Below, piece by piece: positions 37,343 to 48,924 of a stretch of DNA of 64,000 nt. Under the pieces are notes generated by a model. That model did not search any database. It saw only the letters and a program-made list of their open reading frames with translations, and was not told the origin of the DNA. The DNA lies in contig NC_051140.1 of assembly GCF_014839805.1 (NCBI RefSeq), positions 15,087,826 to 15,151,825 of the forward strand. Reading direction: 5' to 3'. This DNA is from Manduca sexta. Taxonomy: Eukaryota; Arthropoda; Insecta; Lepidoptera; Sphingidae. The stretch's first letter is position 1; the number at the start of each line of letters is the position of its first letter. Both the position numbers and the translations under genes were made by a program.

Positions 37343-38372
37343 TACATATATTATAAATTCAAGTACAAGCACATTTATTGTACATATTTCCTTTTTTATT
37401 CCATCTAAGATGGGAATTTGTTATAAATTGGTATCATTTCGCCATATTGGCAGTAAATTATCGGATGTTTCATTTGCAACAATTAAACAACTTTTTATTT
37501 TCATATCTTTTAAACCCCCATTCGCTTATGACTGAAATAAATACAAATAAAGTAATAATTAAAATGATGATTTTTTGTGGATATTTGGTTGAGACGCATG
37601 ACTGACGCAAAGATAGCCTGGTTTTGGGCATTGTCCTTTTATAAAATCATAAGTTGGTGTACGAATTTTAATTATTTATTTCTATCTTAGTATGTCATTA
37701 TAATTAAGTTTCCTATTAGGTATTTAATTTGTCAAAAAATAGCAACCTTATTTATTACATATAAATGTTTCTTAGAATAATCTGACCAAGATCAAGTCAT
37801 CCAGGAAAACCTGTTGGATTCACTCAAAGATTGTTTGCTGACATAAAAATATATCACTGACTGATTTAATCTATCTTGACTTTAAAATTACCTAACTCCA
37901 ATTAGTAATTAATTTAATCACATTTTAATTAATAGTGAATATCTTAAAACCAGATCTGAGAACTTACGCATTTTTATACTATTGAATGCAATTTGTAATG
38001 CAATTTGTTGCCACGAGTAATGAATATTGATTTTTTTACCATACTTTTACACGAAGTAGTTGCCATCAAATAAGCTATCGGATATTCTTAACATTACTAT
38101 CCAAACATCCGCTAGTAAATTATATACTGGTGGAGCGCGAGAGCAGCTTCCCAAATACCTAAATCTCACAATTTGGATCACCGCGGTCCAGTGTGCGCCC
38201 GCGCCCGCCCGTCGTTATGCCCGAAAGTGCGTTATTTATTTATTTTTATCGAGAACCTGGTCTTCCGCGCATCTCACCTTAGTATCAATATAGACTCCGG
38301 GAAGACACGACCACTTGACACCGTTTGACAAAGCAGTCAATGCGGTTTACATGTCGCGGTGTCTCGTTCCAC

Positions 38373-41300
38373 ATGGATTTCGGTTGCCACGACAAGGATT
38401 CGGGGGAAGTGGAGTGCTACCTCGAAATACGTAAATACATTTTCACTAAACTCTATCGACGGTGATTTAAAGCTTTTCATTGTTGTTCAACATCGCATTG
38501 TAATTGATATTTTTAGTTGGGATCAGTGTAGTTTTTGGGTCGTGTAAACAGCTGGACTCTTCTGACAGTAAGTTAGTCCGTATGTCAGCGCAGTCTGCGA
38601 TTGTTAGCCGCGTTAAACGCTGTTATTACGATTAGTACCATTTACCTTGGTGTAACAATAACAAAATAACAAACGTAGCGTACGGCGGGCACTCAAAATG
38701 CGCACGGAACTAAGAACAGTAAGCACTAGACGTGACAACGTGCCGAGTCGTGAGTAAACACACATTGCTGTGAACAATACTTTATCAAAAATCATAAATA
38801 CGCTCTAATACTGGAAATTTGAATATTTTAGATTGCGATACGGGTACTTCTTGCGCTATCACGATACAAATGCGTAAGTAAATTGATAAATCCGAGTGCG
38901 AGTGCTTGTAAGACAGCTTTTGTTATACGCTTATACATTTCTTCGCATTAACCTGTTTTACGGAACGTTACGTGCATCATAACTGTCATAATAATAGTTT
39001 GTTGACATTAATCCAAGCACAACATGGGCCGAATTAAAACCACCTTCCACTAGGAGCAGACGGCACGTTGGCATGAAATATTTTTTATTTCAAATGAGTT
39101 TTCTTTTGTCTGTAACAGCAAACCCTGAGGCGGTGGGATGTATAGAGAGATTCGCGACGCTTCTATCGTTCCTGCTGGTCATCATCACATTTCCATTCTC
39201 ATTGTTTGAATGTTTTAAGGTGACTATTAATTTCAATTTTTTTTTTCTTTCTACAGTTATCGGCCAGCATTTTGCAAATTAATTATAAATTAATATTTTA
39301 TCTTTTCAGGTAGTGCAAGAGTTCGAACGAGCAGTAATATTTCGACTAGGACGGTTAAGGAAAGGCGGAGCGAGAGGTCCGGGACTTTTCTTCGTCCTGC
39401 CGTGTATAGATACTTACAGAAAAGTCGATTTGCGGACTGTATCATTCGACGTACCGCCACAAGAAGTAAGCTGTATTCATCTATTTATTTACATTTACAA
39501 ATTCGACAGTTTATTTGCGAGTATTTATCAAATTAGAGAACAAAGGTTTCGCAAATATTCTTTTATGAGTATTTTTATAAATTTGGTTGATCCACAATAA
39601 CACGTATAATATTATGATATTCTCCGTGCTTTTAACGTTGTACTCAGTAGGGCGTCAGATAACAGTAATTATAATATAGAAAACTAAAAAGGTACATTAT
39701 TGTGAACCAAACATTCGTCCACAAATATCCGCAATAAATACGATATTTTTTTTTCAAATTTATTAAATGCGACTTACCATAAAGATCCACAATATCACTA
39801 TATGACGGAGGCATAGTACATAGCTTTAGAAGCAAGGAATAGGGGTTAGGAAAGCTTTGCTGTACTGTATGTTTGTTTTATATGAGCCAGTGCACTGCCC
39901 CGGACCAGCCTAACTATTCATCCTGTTGACAAATATGTCTACGGGATAACTCTACCAATCTCCCGCACTTTCATCAAGCTCAGTCTAATTTGCGGTTATT
40001 TAGGCCGTAAATTTCATAGTTTCAGTTTTCAGAGTTTTAAAACTTCATAGGCCATTATATTATGCAAATTTTCTAAATTTGCTAAATGTAATGGCACAAT
40101 TATTCCAATATCCTATTAACATTGAAAGTACTAAAGAGTTTTAACATCTCTATTTTAAAAGTAACGCTAGTAATATAACACTATTTCTAAACTCAATCGA
40201 ATAGTCCATTTCTATATCATACATAAAAATAAGAGCATATGGCTTACAGCTATAAAACGCATCTTGCAAAGAAAACTTTACATCTCTCGCAAATTAATTG
40301 TAATAAAATATCAAAAACGGCTGAGTGCATTTTTATTGAATTTATGCTGCATTATAACAATAAATTAAGAATAATTCGCCCACGCGATAGATAAATTCGA
40401 AATAAATTCAAAAATAGCCGACATTAAAAATATTACCACGTAAAAGTTTACACTGCGTATATTTGATATAATAGATATCAACATCCTTTCGAGTTCTGTG
40501 TCGAATATGTCGAACAATAATCAAAGTACGTCATACATTTAAATTATAATTTTTTTTTTTCAATATACCATAAATTTCTTTTAATTATATTTCACTTTAA
40601 AAGTACTACTATGTCTGAGAGATCTCTAAATCACATCACAATAGATTATCAAAGCTATCGGAACCACACACTGTTCTCTACATTCCAGTTCTAAACCAGA
40701 CGTGTTTGTGTACATAATATTATTAATTTTATTTCTGAAAACAGATGGTCCGACATATTTACACCACGCGGCAAAATAAACTAGCGTTTCACACATTTCA
40801 TTTTTAACACTACAGACCTTTTCATAGCACCTCATTTTTCAAACTTTACCTTTACTTGTTATGTAAATATAAAAAGATTTATATTACTACATTTATTTAC
40901 TGTGAGTGACGAGACGCAGAAGTAATAATGATATAGTATAATAATACTATAATGTCAGCCCTGTATTATATACTGTCCCACTGTTGGGCAAAGGCCTCCT
41001 CTACTACTGAGAGGGATTAGACCTTAGTCCGCTAATAATGATAAGTACCAATAATAATAATGTTTTTTATACAATTTATAGCGACATAATTATCGTTAAC
41101 GGTGATGTCCTCACAAGGCCTATATCGTAAACATCGGTTTTAATTTAATATATGTATTTGAGTATATCCAAATAAAACTTTTTTTTCTTAATTATAGAGT
41201 CTGTGTTTAATGTTATGTTTAGATAATCCTATGAAATTATCAAATTATTCATCTATTATCAAGAATCTATATCTTCATAGTTGAAATTCATTAATAGAAT

Positions 41301-44300
41301 TTTATTTTATTCTTTGCTTCACACCAAGATAACGTTTTGATACCGCATAAAGTATCTAGAAAAAAATCATTGTAGTAGGTGGTTGGTCTCATTTTTACGT
41401 AAGCCCGCCTGGTTAGGTATCACTATAACTACTATATTGCCGCCAAATAGCATTATGCCAGCACTTAGTGTTCCTGCTGGAAGGACGCTGTAGCCTGTCA
41501 TATTTAGGTATTATGGGACCTAACATTGGAGTTTAAACTTCGGTTATTGTGCTATTGTTAATAGAGACAGTTAATGAGAGCGTTACGGACCACGAACACG
41601 GTTATATTAAAATACATCCATTATTATTTTACAAAAAGGAAATTAATATAATTTCATTAATCAAATCCGAGCCTTAATGAAAAACAAATAATTTTGAAAC
41701 ATAGATTATCAGGTCGGTGAGTTCCTAGACGATCGGTACACAAGTAACGATTGTTTTGCATGTCGTAAAACTTTGATTGATAGTTTACGGCTACATCAAT
41801 TAATCGTTAGCCAGCTGAATGGCCCGCCCGACAACTGGGTTAACTGTTTTCAATACCAATGCCACAGACGGATCCAGAACAGATTCAGTACAAACGTTTG
41901 TGACCTGACATTTACGTTAATAATAAACTGGATTTCACGGGCTTCCTCAATGACTAATATATAATATAATATCAGCCCTGTATTATATACTTGCCCACTG
42001 CTGAGCACGGGCCTCCTCTACTACTGAGAGGGATTAGGCCTTAGTCCACCACGCTGGCCTAGTGCGGATTGGTAGACTTCACACACCTTCGAAATTCCTA
42101 TAGAGAACTTCTCAGATGTGCAGGTTTCCTCACGATGTTTTCCTTCACCGTTAAAGCGAACGATAAATTCATAAAGAATACACACATGATTTTATAAAAG
42201 TCAGAAGTGTGTGCCCTTGGGATTTGAACCTGCGGACATTCGTCTCGGCAGTCCGTTCCACACCCAACTAGGCTATCGCCGCTTTTTTTTTTTTTGGACA
42301 ATGACTAAGGACACTTGAAAAACATTGTTTAACTCAGATGTTTCATCAAAGGAACTTGTGACGTCAATTATAATTATGCTGTGGCTCGGTATTAAGTTAA
42401 TTCAGGATTTTATGTGCAAAATAGGTTTGGAATTAAATTATTAATAGATGGTTGAATCTTTATATTATTTATATAACTCTCGTAAATTCCCTTTTTGTAG
42501 ATTGTATTTCAAATCTAAAAAATAAGATGGAACAATCATCCATGAAACCGTCCGAGTCTCAATGACATCATAACTCGTAATGACCAATTATATAGCCCAC
42601 TATTCCGCCCGTTTCCAATTTAACGACGTATCCCATATCCTATTCAAAAATAGTGTCAGACTTTATCGATCATTTTTAACTAATTATTTAATCTGATAGA
42701 TAAATACATGGTCAATATCATAACCCGTGGCCGATGTTTATTTTAACGTGTCCAATGCTTGCCGGTTGTGAACAGACGGTTGCCAGATCTGACCTCGATA
42801 TGCGACGCATGCGCACCGACCGATTAGCGCTCACTGACAATAACATTAAATTAGGCATTATTTTATTATACCGAGACTTGTGTTTCGTGTATTTCCTTTG
42901 ATGTTTTCGCACTCTCATCAATTAGGCATTAACTGCCCTCGAATTGATTTGTTTAGAATTGGTGTAAATAAGATGATACCAGCAAAATGTAAATGATAAC
43001 AAAGTCAATTCTCTACGTGTTTACTTCGACATTCTATGGTACAACGAACTAAAAATAAGTAAAATTAAATTAGATTTAATTTTTATTATAATAAATGGCA
43101 CCAACCATGTATAGCTAATTTTATGAAAATAATTACACTTTAATCCTACATTATTTTACATTTTTTTTGTGATTTTCTTTTGCGAAATTAAGCTTCAAAG
43201 TCATTGATACAACAGTCACTATAGCCCTGATCCGCAAACTGAAGCGACTATTATGATGGCGCTATAATGTTCCCACGACATTTGAACCTGGCAAATGCCA
43301 CTATGACAGTCACAGCTCCGAGATTTATGACCGTGTCACATGTCCTGCATGTATCTTTGAGTGAGATATCTTCAGAGCGAAATATCTTCTGTTTGTTTAC
43401 TTTAAGATACGGTATTTTATTAAAATTGGTATATTAAACTAATGCGCCGTCGACCATTTTCAAAACATCCGCATATTTACTGCCCTTATAATCTACGACA
43501 TTCGATTCGATATTTAAAAAACGATTCTGTTTTTCTTTTGTTCTACATCAATAATATGTTTGCTTCAGGTGCTAACAAGAGACTCAGTGACGGTGGCAGT
43601 GGATGCGGTTGTGTACTACAGAATCAAGGAGCCATTAAATGCTGTAGTCAGAGTTGCTGATTACAGGTAATTATCTGTAAAGCGACCCAAACGTTCTAAT
43701 TACACGCTTCGTAAAGTTACAAGACAGCGGCTATTAGCCGTGACTGTTTAAAATCAACGTCAAAATATACACGAATCTGGTAACTTCAGTTAGATTAGCG
43801 CTGTGTGGATTAATTAAAAATGTTATTTAGTTAAATCTGAATTATAAAGTTGTGGTGTGTTTTGCTCCATTATTACACGGTACGCATGAAAAAAAATATT
43901 AAGCTTAGATATTTTTATACATAGACTCCTGGCTGGATGTTTATTTAATCATTAAATTTAGAATCCCATGTATTTCAATAAATGCCATTGAACGATCAAT
44001 AAATGTTACTGTTCAATATCACGATATCACATAAACATGTCCAAGTCAAGTAATTATCATTGCAGTGCATCGACTCGGCTCCTGGCGGCAACGACTCTTC
44101 GGAATGTGTTGGGTATGCGGGACTTGGCGCAGCTTCTCTCTGACCGAGAAGCCATCAGTCACATGATGCAGGCTAGTTTGGATGAGGCAACTGACCCATG
44201 GGGCGTTGAAGTGGAACGGGTTGAGATGTAAGCCTTTTATTAAATTAATACCTACTAAATGCAAGATACAAGAGTAGCTAAATAAATCCACCATATTCTT

Positions 44301-44868
44301 CGACCTTATAGTTATTGTTATGGACTCCATATTTCGGCACTTATCTTGTAAGTCAGTAAATGCAGTATGACCTTATTTGATCTTCGTTGTACTGTACAAA
44401 ATTTATGCCACATAAAGAACCCAGAATATACATGAAAGTCTTATTTGGCTTAGGGTATTTTATGTTTTCAGTAAAGACGTTAGACTACCGGTTCAACTTC
44501 AAAAAGCCATGGCAGCCGAAGCCGAAGCCGATCGAGAAGCCCGTGCCAAAATTATTGCCGCGGAAGGAGAAATTAAAGCTTCTAAAGCGTTACGGGAAGC
44601 TTCGCTCGTCATGATTGACAATCCTATGGCATTACAAGTAAATTTTCATATTCACATTTTCACTGTTCACATGTAACGTCCTATTAGTTTATTTATACGT
44701 GATTTTTTATTCTCTCTTTTTCAGCTGCGGTATCTACAGTCGTTAAGCTCAATATCAGCCGAAAAGAATTCGACGATAATATTTCCATTTCCGATGGACT
44801 TCTTGAAAGCATTTTTAGGCGGCGCTGGACCAAGCTCAGTGCAAATGACGCAGTCTTTACCCATATAG
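38373..44868 (+). CDS. Stomatin A (conserved stomatin/MEC-2-type SPFH protein)
   Basis: Membrane-scaffold protein of the stomatin family, which forms hairpin-inserted oligomers at the cytoplasmic face of membranes and can modulate ion channels. Seven exons: 38373-38430, 39119-39219, 39310-39465, 43569-43666, 44066-44227, 44472-44637, 44725-44868; 294 residues with all phases consistent. A hydrophobic hairpin segment at about 30-52 (LLSFLLVIITFPFSLFECF) has the conserved central Pro and the downstream Cys. The SPFH domain follows: FERAVIFRLGR, GPGLFFVLPCID, DVPPQEVLTRDSVTV, WGVEVERVEIKDVRLP. Then come the helical AMAAEAEADREARAKIIAAE and the C-terminal LRYLQSLSSI and STIIFPFPMD. This is the best-conserved of the three copies. 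An out-of-frame ATG at 38351 overlaps the start and may act as an upstream ORF. Confidence 0.93.
40952..41032 (-). repeat. SINE family B, tail fragment
   Basis: 'cagccctgtattatatactgtcccactgttgggcaaaggcctcctctactactgagagggattag' repeats the tail part of the 41950-42290 copy. Confidence 0.7.
41385..41530 (+). repeat. Interspersed repeat, family C (5' part)
   Basis: 'gcccgcctggttaggtatcac', 'ttgccgccaaatagca', 'gttcctgctggaaggacgctgtagcc'. Aligns with 1870-1990 and 12535-12650. Confidence 0.6.
41950..42290 (-). mobile_element. tRNA-derived SINE, family B (full-length copy)
   Basis: On the minus strand a pol III A box (TAGCCTAGTTGGG, 42263-42275) and a B box (GGTTCAAATC, about 42221-42230) lie about 40 bp apart. 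A body with 'gtgtgtgaagtctaccaatccgcactaggcc' and an AT-rich tail follow. The head is flanked by a T-run on the plus strand. Other copies: 63452-63745, 21482-21600 and 40952-41032. Confidence 0.85.
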
Positions 44869-44885
44869 ATGTGAATAATAGGTTA

Positions 44886-44891
44886 AATAAA
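44886..44891 (+). terminator. Poly(A) signal of stomatin A
   Basis: AATAAA 18 bases after the stop codon, followed by a T-rich stretch. The next stomatin starts 275 bases further on. Confidence 0.7.
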
Positions 44892-45165
44892 GATATTTCT
44901 TATATTTTTTTATTTATATTTTACAATACGTACTTCTTTTTCAGGAATAACATTACTCTTTTGCATAAGTGTATCCTCAATATTATAAATCTATGCTCGA
45001 TTTACTTATTCTGTCATATTTGTCAAATTTCATACACGTTGTTTTGAACTCTGGTTTTGAAATCATACCACTCCAACTTTAATTAAGTATTTAAAACAAT
45101 ACGGCCAATTGTAATAAATTTAAAATTATATTGGAAGTATTTAAAAGTGCATTCAATTATACAAC

Positions 45166-46643
45166 ATGAGTTTTCTTACGTTGGAAAAAAGATCAAAACT
45201 AAGTCTAACAGGTGTGTAAATCTGTTATTACGAAATTCAAATGCAACTGTTTATAGCTTATCTAGCAGAACATTATTCCAGAGATCAAAGAAGAAACATT
45301 GACGGAGAAAATATTCCGAATTCTCGCTGTAATGATGATAATTATATTTCCGTTGGCTTTGCTTGGTTGTTTCAGGGTAAGAATAACAAAAATTTATTGT
45401 GTCGACAACAAAAAAAATCACAATCGCAATCGTTTTGTTTTAGGTTGTAAAGCAATATAAAAGGGCAGTTATTTTACGTTTTGGAAGAGTAAGGTCGGAC
45501 TCGCCGGCCGGACCTGGCATTATTTGGGTAGTTCCGTGTACAGACAACGTGCTACTCATCGATTTAAGAACTCAATCGTTCAATTTACCGCCACAAGAGG
45601 TTTAATACTTTTTATTACGTATTTCTACAAACAAGACGTGACTTACATTTAATTTATTTTCCTCTTGCAGATTCTTACAAAAGATTCTGTGACTGTTACG
45701 GTCGACGCCGTTGTTTATTTTCACGTATTGAAGCCCCTCAGCTGTTTATTAAACGTTCAATCTTACAAGTAAACAACTGTTTGTAAAATCATTTAAATGT
45801 ACTGTTTTCCTGTAGCTTTAATATACTATTCTGTGTTATAGGCGAGCCACGGAGCTCATTACTATCTCGGCACTTCGAAATATACTCGGACAATACACGT
45901 TATCGGAATTGTTAACAAGTCGAGAGTCTATTAGTCGTACTGCAAGGAAGGAAATTGATAGAGTCACCAATGAATGGGGTGTTGAAATGGAACGCGTTGA
46001 AATGTGATTATGAAATCAATCATATGACATTTTTTACTTTAGATACCATAGCTTTATATTTAAAAGTCTAAACTTGAATGTAATGATAACATTGAGACTC
46101 ATGTAGATTTTATGCACCGCTTACTTTCATTAACTTATTTATATTTTCTCAAATAATACGTAATTTTAGAGGCGATATCGACACTAAGTAAATTTGAGTG
46201 AACCTATCTTTATGTAGATTTTTGTTTTTAATAAGTTCATAGTAATAATACTCGTATGAACTAGCTCGTACGTATTTCAGAAAAGATGTAATATTACCAT
46301 TTGAATTACAAAAGGCAATGGCAGCGGAGGCCGAAGGCACTCGACTGGCAAAAGCCAAAATAATCGAAGCGGAGGGAGAAATAAAAGCCGCCGAAAATCT
46401 TAAGGAAGCTTCAAGAATAATGATGGAAAACCCACAAGTTATGCTTGTGAGAACATTTTACGACATTTATTTTATCGTGCATAAAAATTGCTTTTATTTT
46501 TTGTGGCCTTAATAAAATACTATTTTTATTTTCAGCTTAGATATTTACAGACATTAAATTTTATAGCTTCGCAGCAAAGTACTTCGATATTTTTCCCATT
46601 TCCGCTTGAAATACCCGAGCCCTATGGGTCTTCGAGCCATTGA
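45166..46643 (+). CDS. Stomatin B (diverged tandem paralog)
   Basis: Seven exons: 45166-45211, 45282-45376, 45444-45599, 45671-45768, 45842-46003, 46281-46446, 46536-46643; 276 residues. The hydrophobic segment (ILAVMMIIIFPLALLGCF) keeps the hairpin Pro and Cys. The SPFH domain shows YKRAVILRFGRVR, GPGIIWVVPC, LPPQEILTKDSVTVTVD and WGVEMERVEIKDV, followed by LQKAMAAEAEGTRLAKAKI. It ends in STSIFFPFPLE with a short tail. Exons 3-6 are 156, 98, 162 and 166 nt, identical to stomatin A, so this is a DNA-level duplicate and not a retrocopy. Exon 1 to 2 could also join at 45213/45269; the chosen junction keeps phase 1 as in both paralogs. Only 297 bp separate it from stomatin A. Expression site unknown. 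Confidence 0.9.
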
Positions 46644-46825
46644 AATCATGTATTTGATGATAAAGCATTACTTAGAACGCTTAACATTTTTACAACGATG
46701 ACCCTTTCTTACATAATGTAAAATATTATTTTTGCTAATAATTTCTGTAAAACTCTATGCTCACACTCCTTGACACTGACATTTTCTTTAAATTCAAATT
46801 CTTTTATACTGAACGCTATTAAAAT

Positions 46826-48768
46826 ATGGAAAATAAGATAATTACCGAAATACCATCTGAAGATAATCAACAGAAACCAAACGACTTAGTTATTAATACA
46901 CAAAATCCAGACACAGAAAAAGGTTACATAATTAATGAAGATCGTACATCAAAAGACAGCTACCGTGGTAGACACCGTATACAAAACGTTAAAGGTAAAC
47001 AAAAATAAATACCCACTTGCCAAGAAACTGCAGAATAAGCAAACAATGTATGGCCACATGTTATTTTTGCAGGGGAAGATACATGCATCGAAAAGTTCTT
47101 GGTATTACTGTCGTTACTCTTGGTAGTAATAAGTTTTCCGCTATCTCTTTTATGCATATTTGTGGTAAGATATTAGTGTCTATAACTATACCCGCTGAAA
47201 ATGGTATTGCGTGTATAAAATCTAAATTTATCGCTTTGAATAAGGTGGTGCGTCAGTTTGAACGAGCAATTATATTGCGAAACGGTAAAATTCACAAAAA
47301 TCAAGCTTTCGGCCCTGGATTGACCTATTATTTACCATGTGTGGATACTGTCAAATTTATTGATTTAAGAATAATTTGTTATGCAGTGCCGCCACAAGAG
47401 GTAACTCTGTAATATAATAATGATAAATGAGTATTATTTGGACTTTATATGATATTTCTCCATATATTTTCTTACAGGCATTAACTAAAGATTCCTTAAC
47501 AGTGTCCGTAGATGCAGTAGTATATTACAAAGTGTATGATCCGGTGTGGGCTGTTATAAACGTTGCAGACTATGAGTAAGTAGAATCAAATACCAATACT
47601 AATGCCAGTCAATAAAACATTTCATTTAGTTTTTCTTCTTTTATTGTTTTTGTTTATTTTCGCAGCACAGCAACTCGGTACCTTGCGGCGACAACACTTC
47701 GCAACGCTCTTGGTACGCGAAAATTAACTGAAATACTTGGCGATAGACCGGCTGTGAGCAGTCAAGTTTTTATAAACATGAAACAAATGACTCGTGAATG
47801 GGGCGTTAAGGTAGTCAGGGTGGAAATGTAAGTGACTTCTACTTATTTAAAATTCTTAACGAATTGTTAGACAATGTGCAGCTTTAAGACGTGTTAAGAG
47901 AAATGCATGCAATTTTAAACTCTAGTTCCTTAATACAACCTAAATACAAGGTAATCGTCTAAACTACCAGTTAATATTTTTATTCGACCAAATTTCTTCA
48001 TTAAAATATTGACCGAATATTCTTCATGAGCTTACGTAATATAGGTTCAAAGTAGTCCTAAATTGCAACAATCATTTTTAAACTCTATCTCCGCTAAATT
48101 CAATGTGGCATGGCATGTCAATGACACAACAAAAATTTATAGGATTTTACTTGATTTTAATTATAGCAAAGATATATGTCTACCACTTCAATTACAAAAG
48201 GCTATGGCAGCGGAAGCCGAATCATCGAGATTGGCGAATGCAAAAATAATTGTTGCAAAATCTGAAATCGAATCGACAAGAAATCTGCAAAAAGCTACGA
48301 CACTACTCATGGACAACCCGTTATGCATGCAGGTAATAAGATTGTGCACATCTGTGCTTCTTCTACATGCTCTCAACTTACTCCAAAGTTGGGTCGACAA
48401 AATCAAGCATGTTAAAAAAGAAAGTATTTGGTTTAATTTTTAAGACTGGCCGCCAGCCCGACGTTAAACTCTAAGGAATGCATTCCTGGTCAGATATCAG
48501 AAATAAAAGCAAAACTTTTGTAAAATGTTAAACGAAAATAAACCAGCTAATCCGCATATCAAAATACACTAACTCTACACTAAGAAAACCATAACATGGC
48601 AATTTTTTTCTAATTTAATAAATTTTACATCTTTTTACGGTAACTTTTACTTTACCTTCTACTTTTCAGTTACGATATTTGCAATCTCTACACATGATAT
48701 CTGGAGACAAAACGCATACCATTGTCTTTCCATTCTCTGCTGAGATGTTAAGAAAAATATTCAAGTGA
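46826..48768 (+). CDS. Stomatin C (most diverged tandem paralog, long N-terminus)
   Basis: Seven exons: 46826-46994, 47073-47164, 47245-47400, 47478-47575, 47666-47827, 48167-48332, 48670-48768; 313 residues. The acidic, Asn-rich N-terminal region of about 60 residues is absent from the paralogs. Then comes the hydrophobic segment FLVLLSLLLVVISFPLSLLCIF with the conserved Pro and Cys. The SPFH domain carries FERAIILRNGKIHKN (Arg replaced by Lys and Asn next to the Gly), GPGLTYYLPCVD, VPPQEALTKDSLTVSVD and WGVKVVRVEIKD. In the helical region the usual AEGEI is AKSEI, so Glu and Gly are lost from an otherwise invariant stretch. Internal exon sizes (156, 98, 162, 166) equal those of A and B. The frame is intact throughout, which argues for function despite divergence. 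Confidence 0.9.
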
Positions 48769-48924
48769 TTTTCTTCTCATAACATTTTACATTATATTTT
48801 TTTGTTTTTAGTTATTTTTATTACTTTATTAAATAACAACACGTTATTGAGTGACTTGTTTTATTAACGTAAAAACATAATAAATAATTCAACAAATATC
48901 AACTCTTAAAAACATTTGACAAGA

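Larger units (their letters stand above)
29796..38372. other. Gene-poor interval between cuticular gene and stomatin array
   Basis: About 8.6 kb with no defensible coding exon. It holds a foldback element (30765-30990), a perfect palindrome (35039-35096) with an adjoining SINE, a 23-bp hairpin (37288-37342) and two other repeat fragments. It must also contain regulatory DNA for the flanking divergent genes, but no site can be named. Confidence 0.55.
39466..43568 (+). other. Large intron of stomatin A
   Basis: 4.1 kb at the position where the two paralogs have introns of only 71-77 bp. The expansion includes SINE family B copies (40952-41032, 41950-42290) and a family C copy (41385-41530). 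Confidence 0.8.

Noticed and set aside
45213..45269. Alternative exon 1/2 junction for stomatin B
   Set aside because: In frame, but it breaks the phase-1 position shared by stomatins A and C and has a poorer donor.
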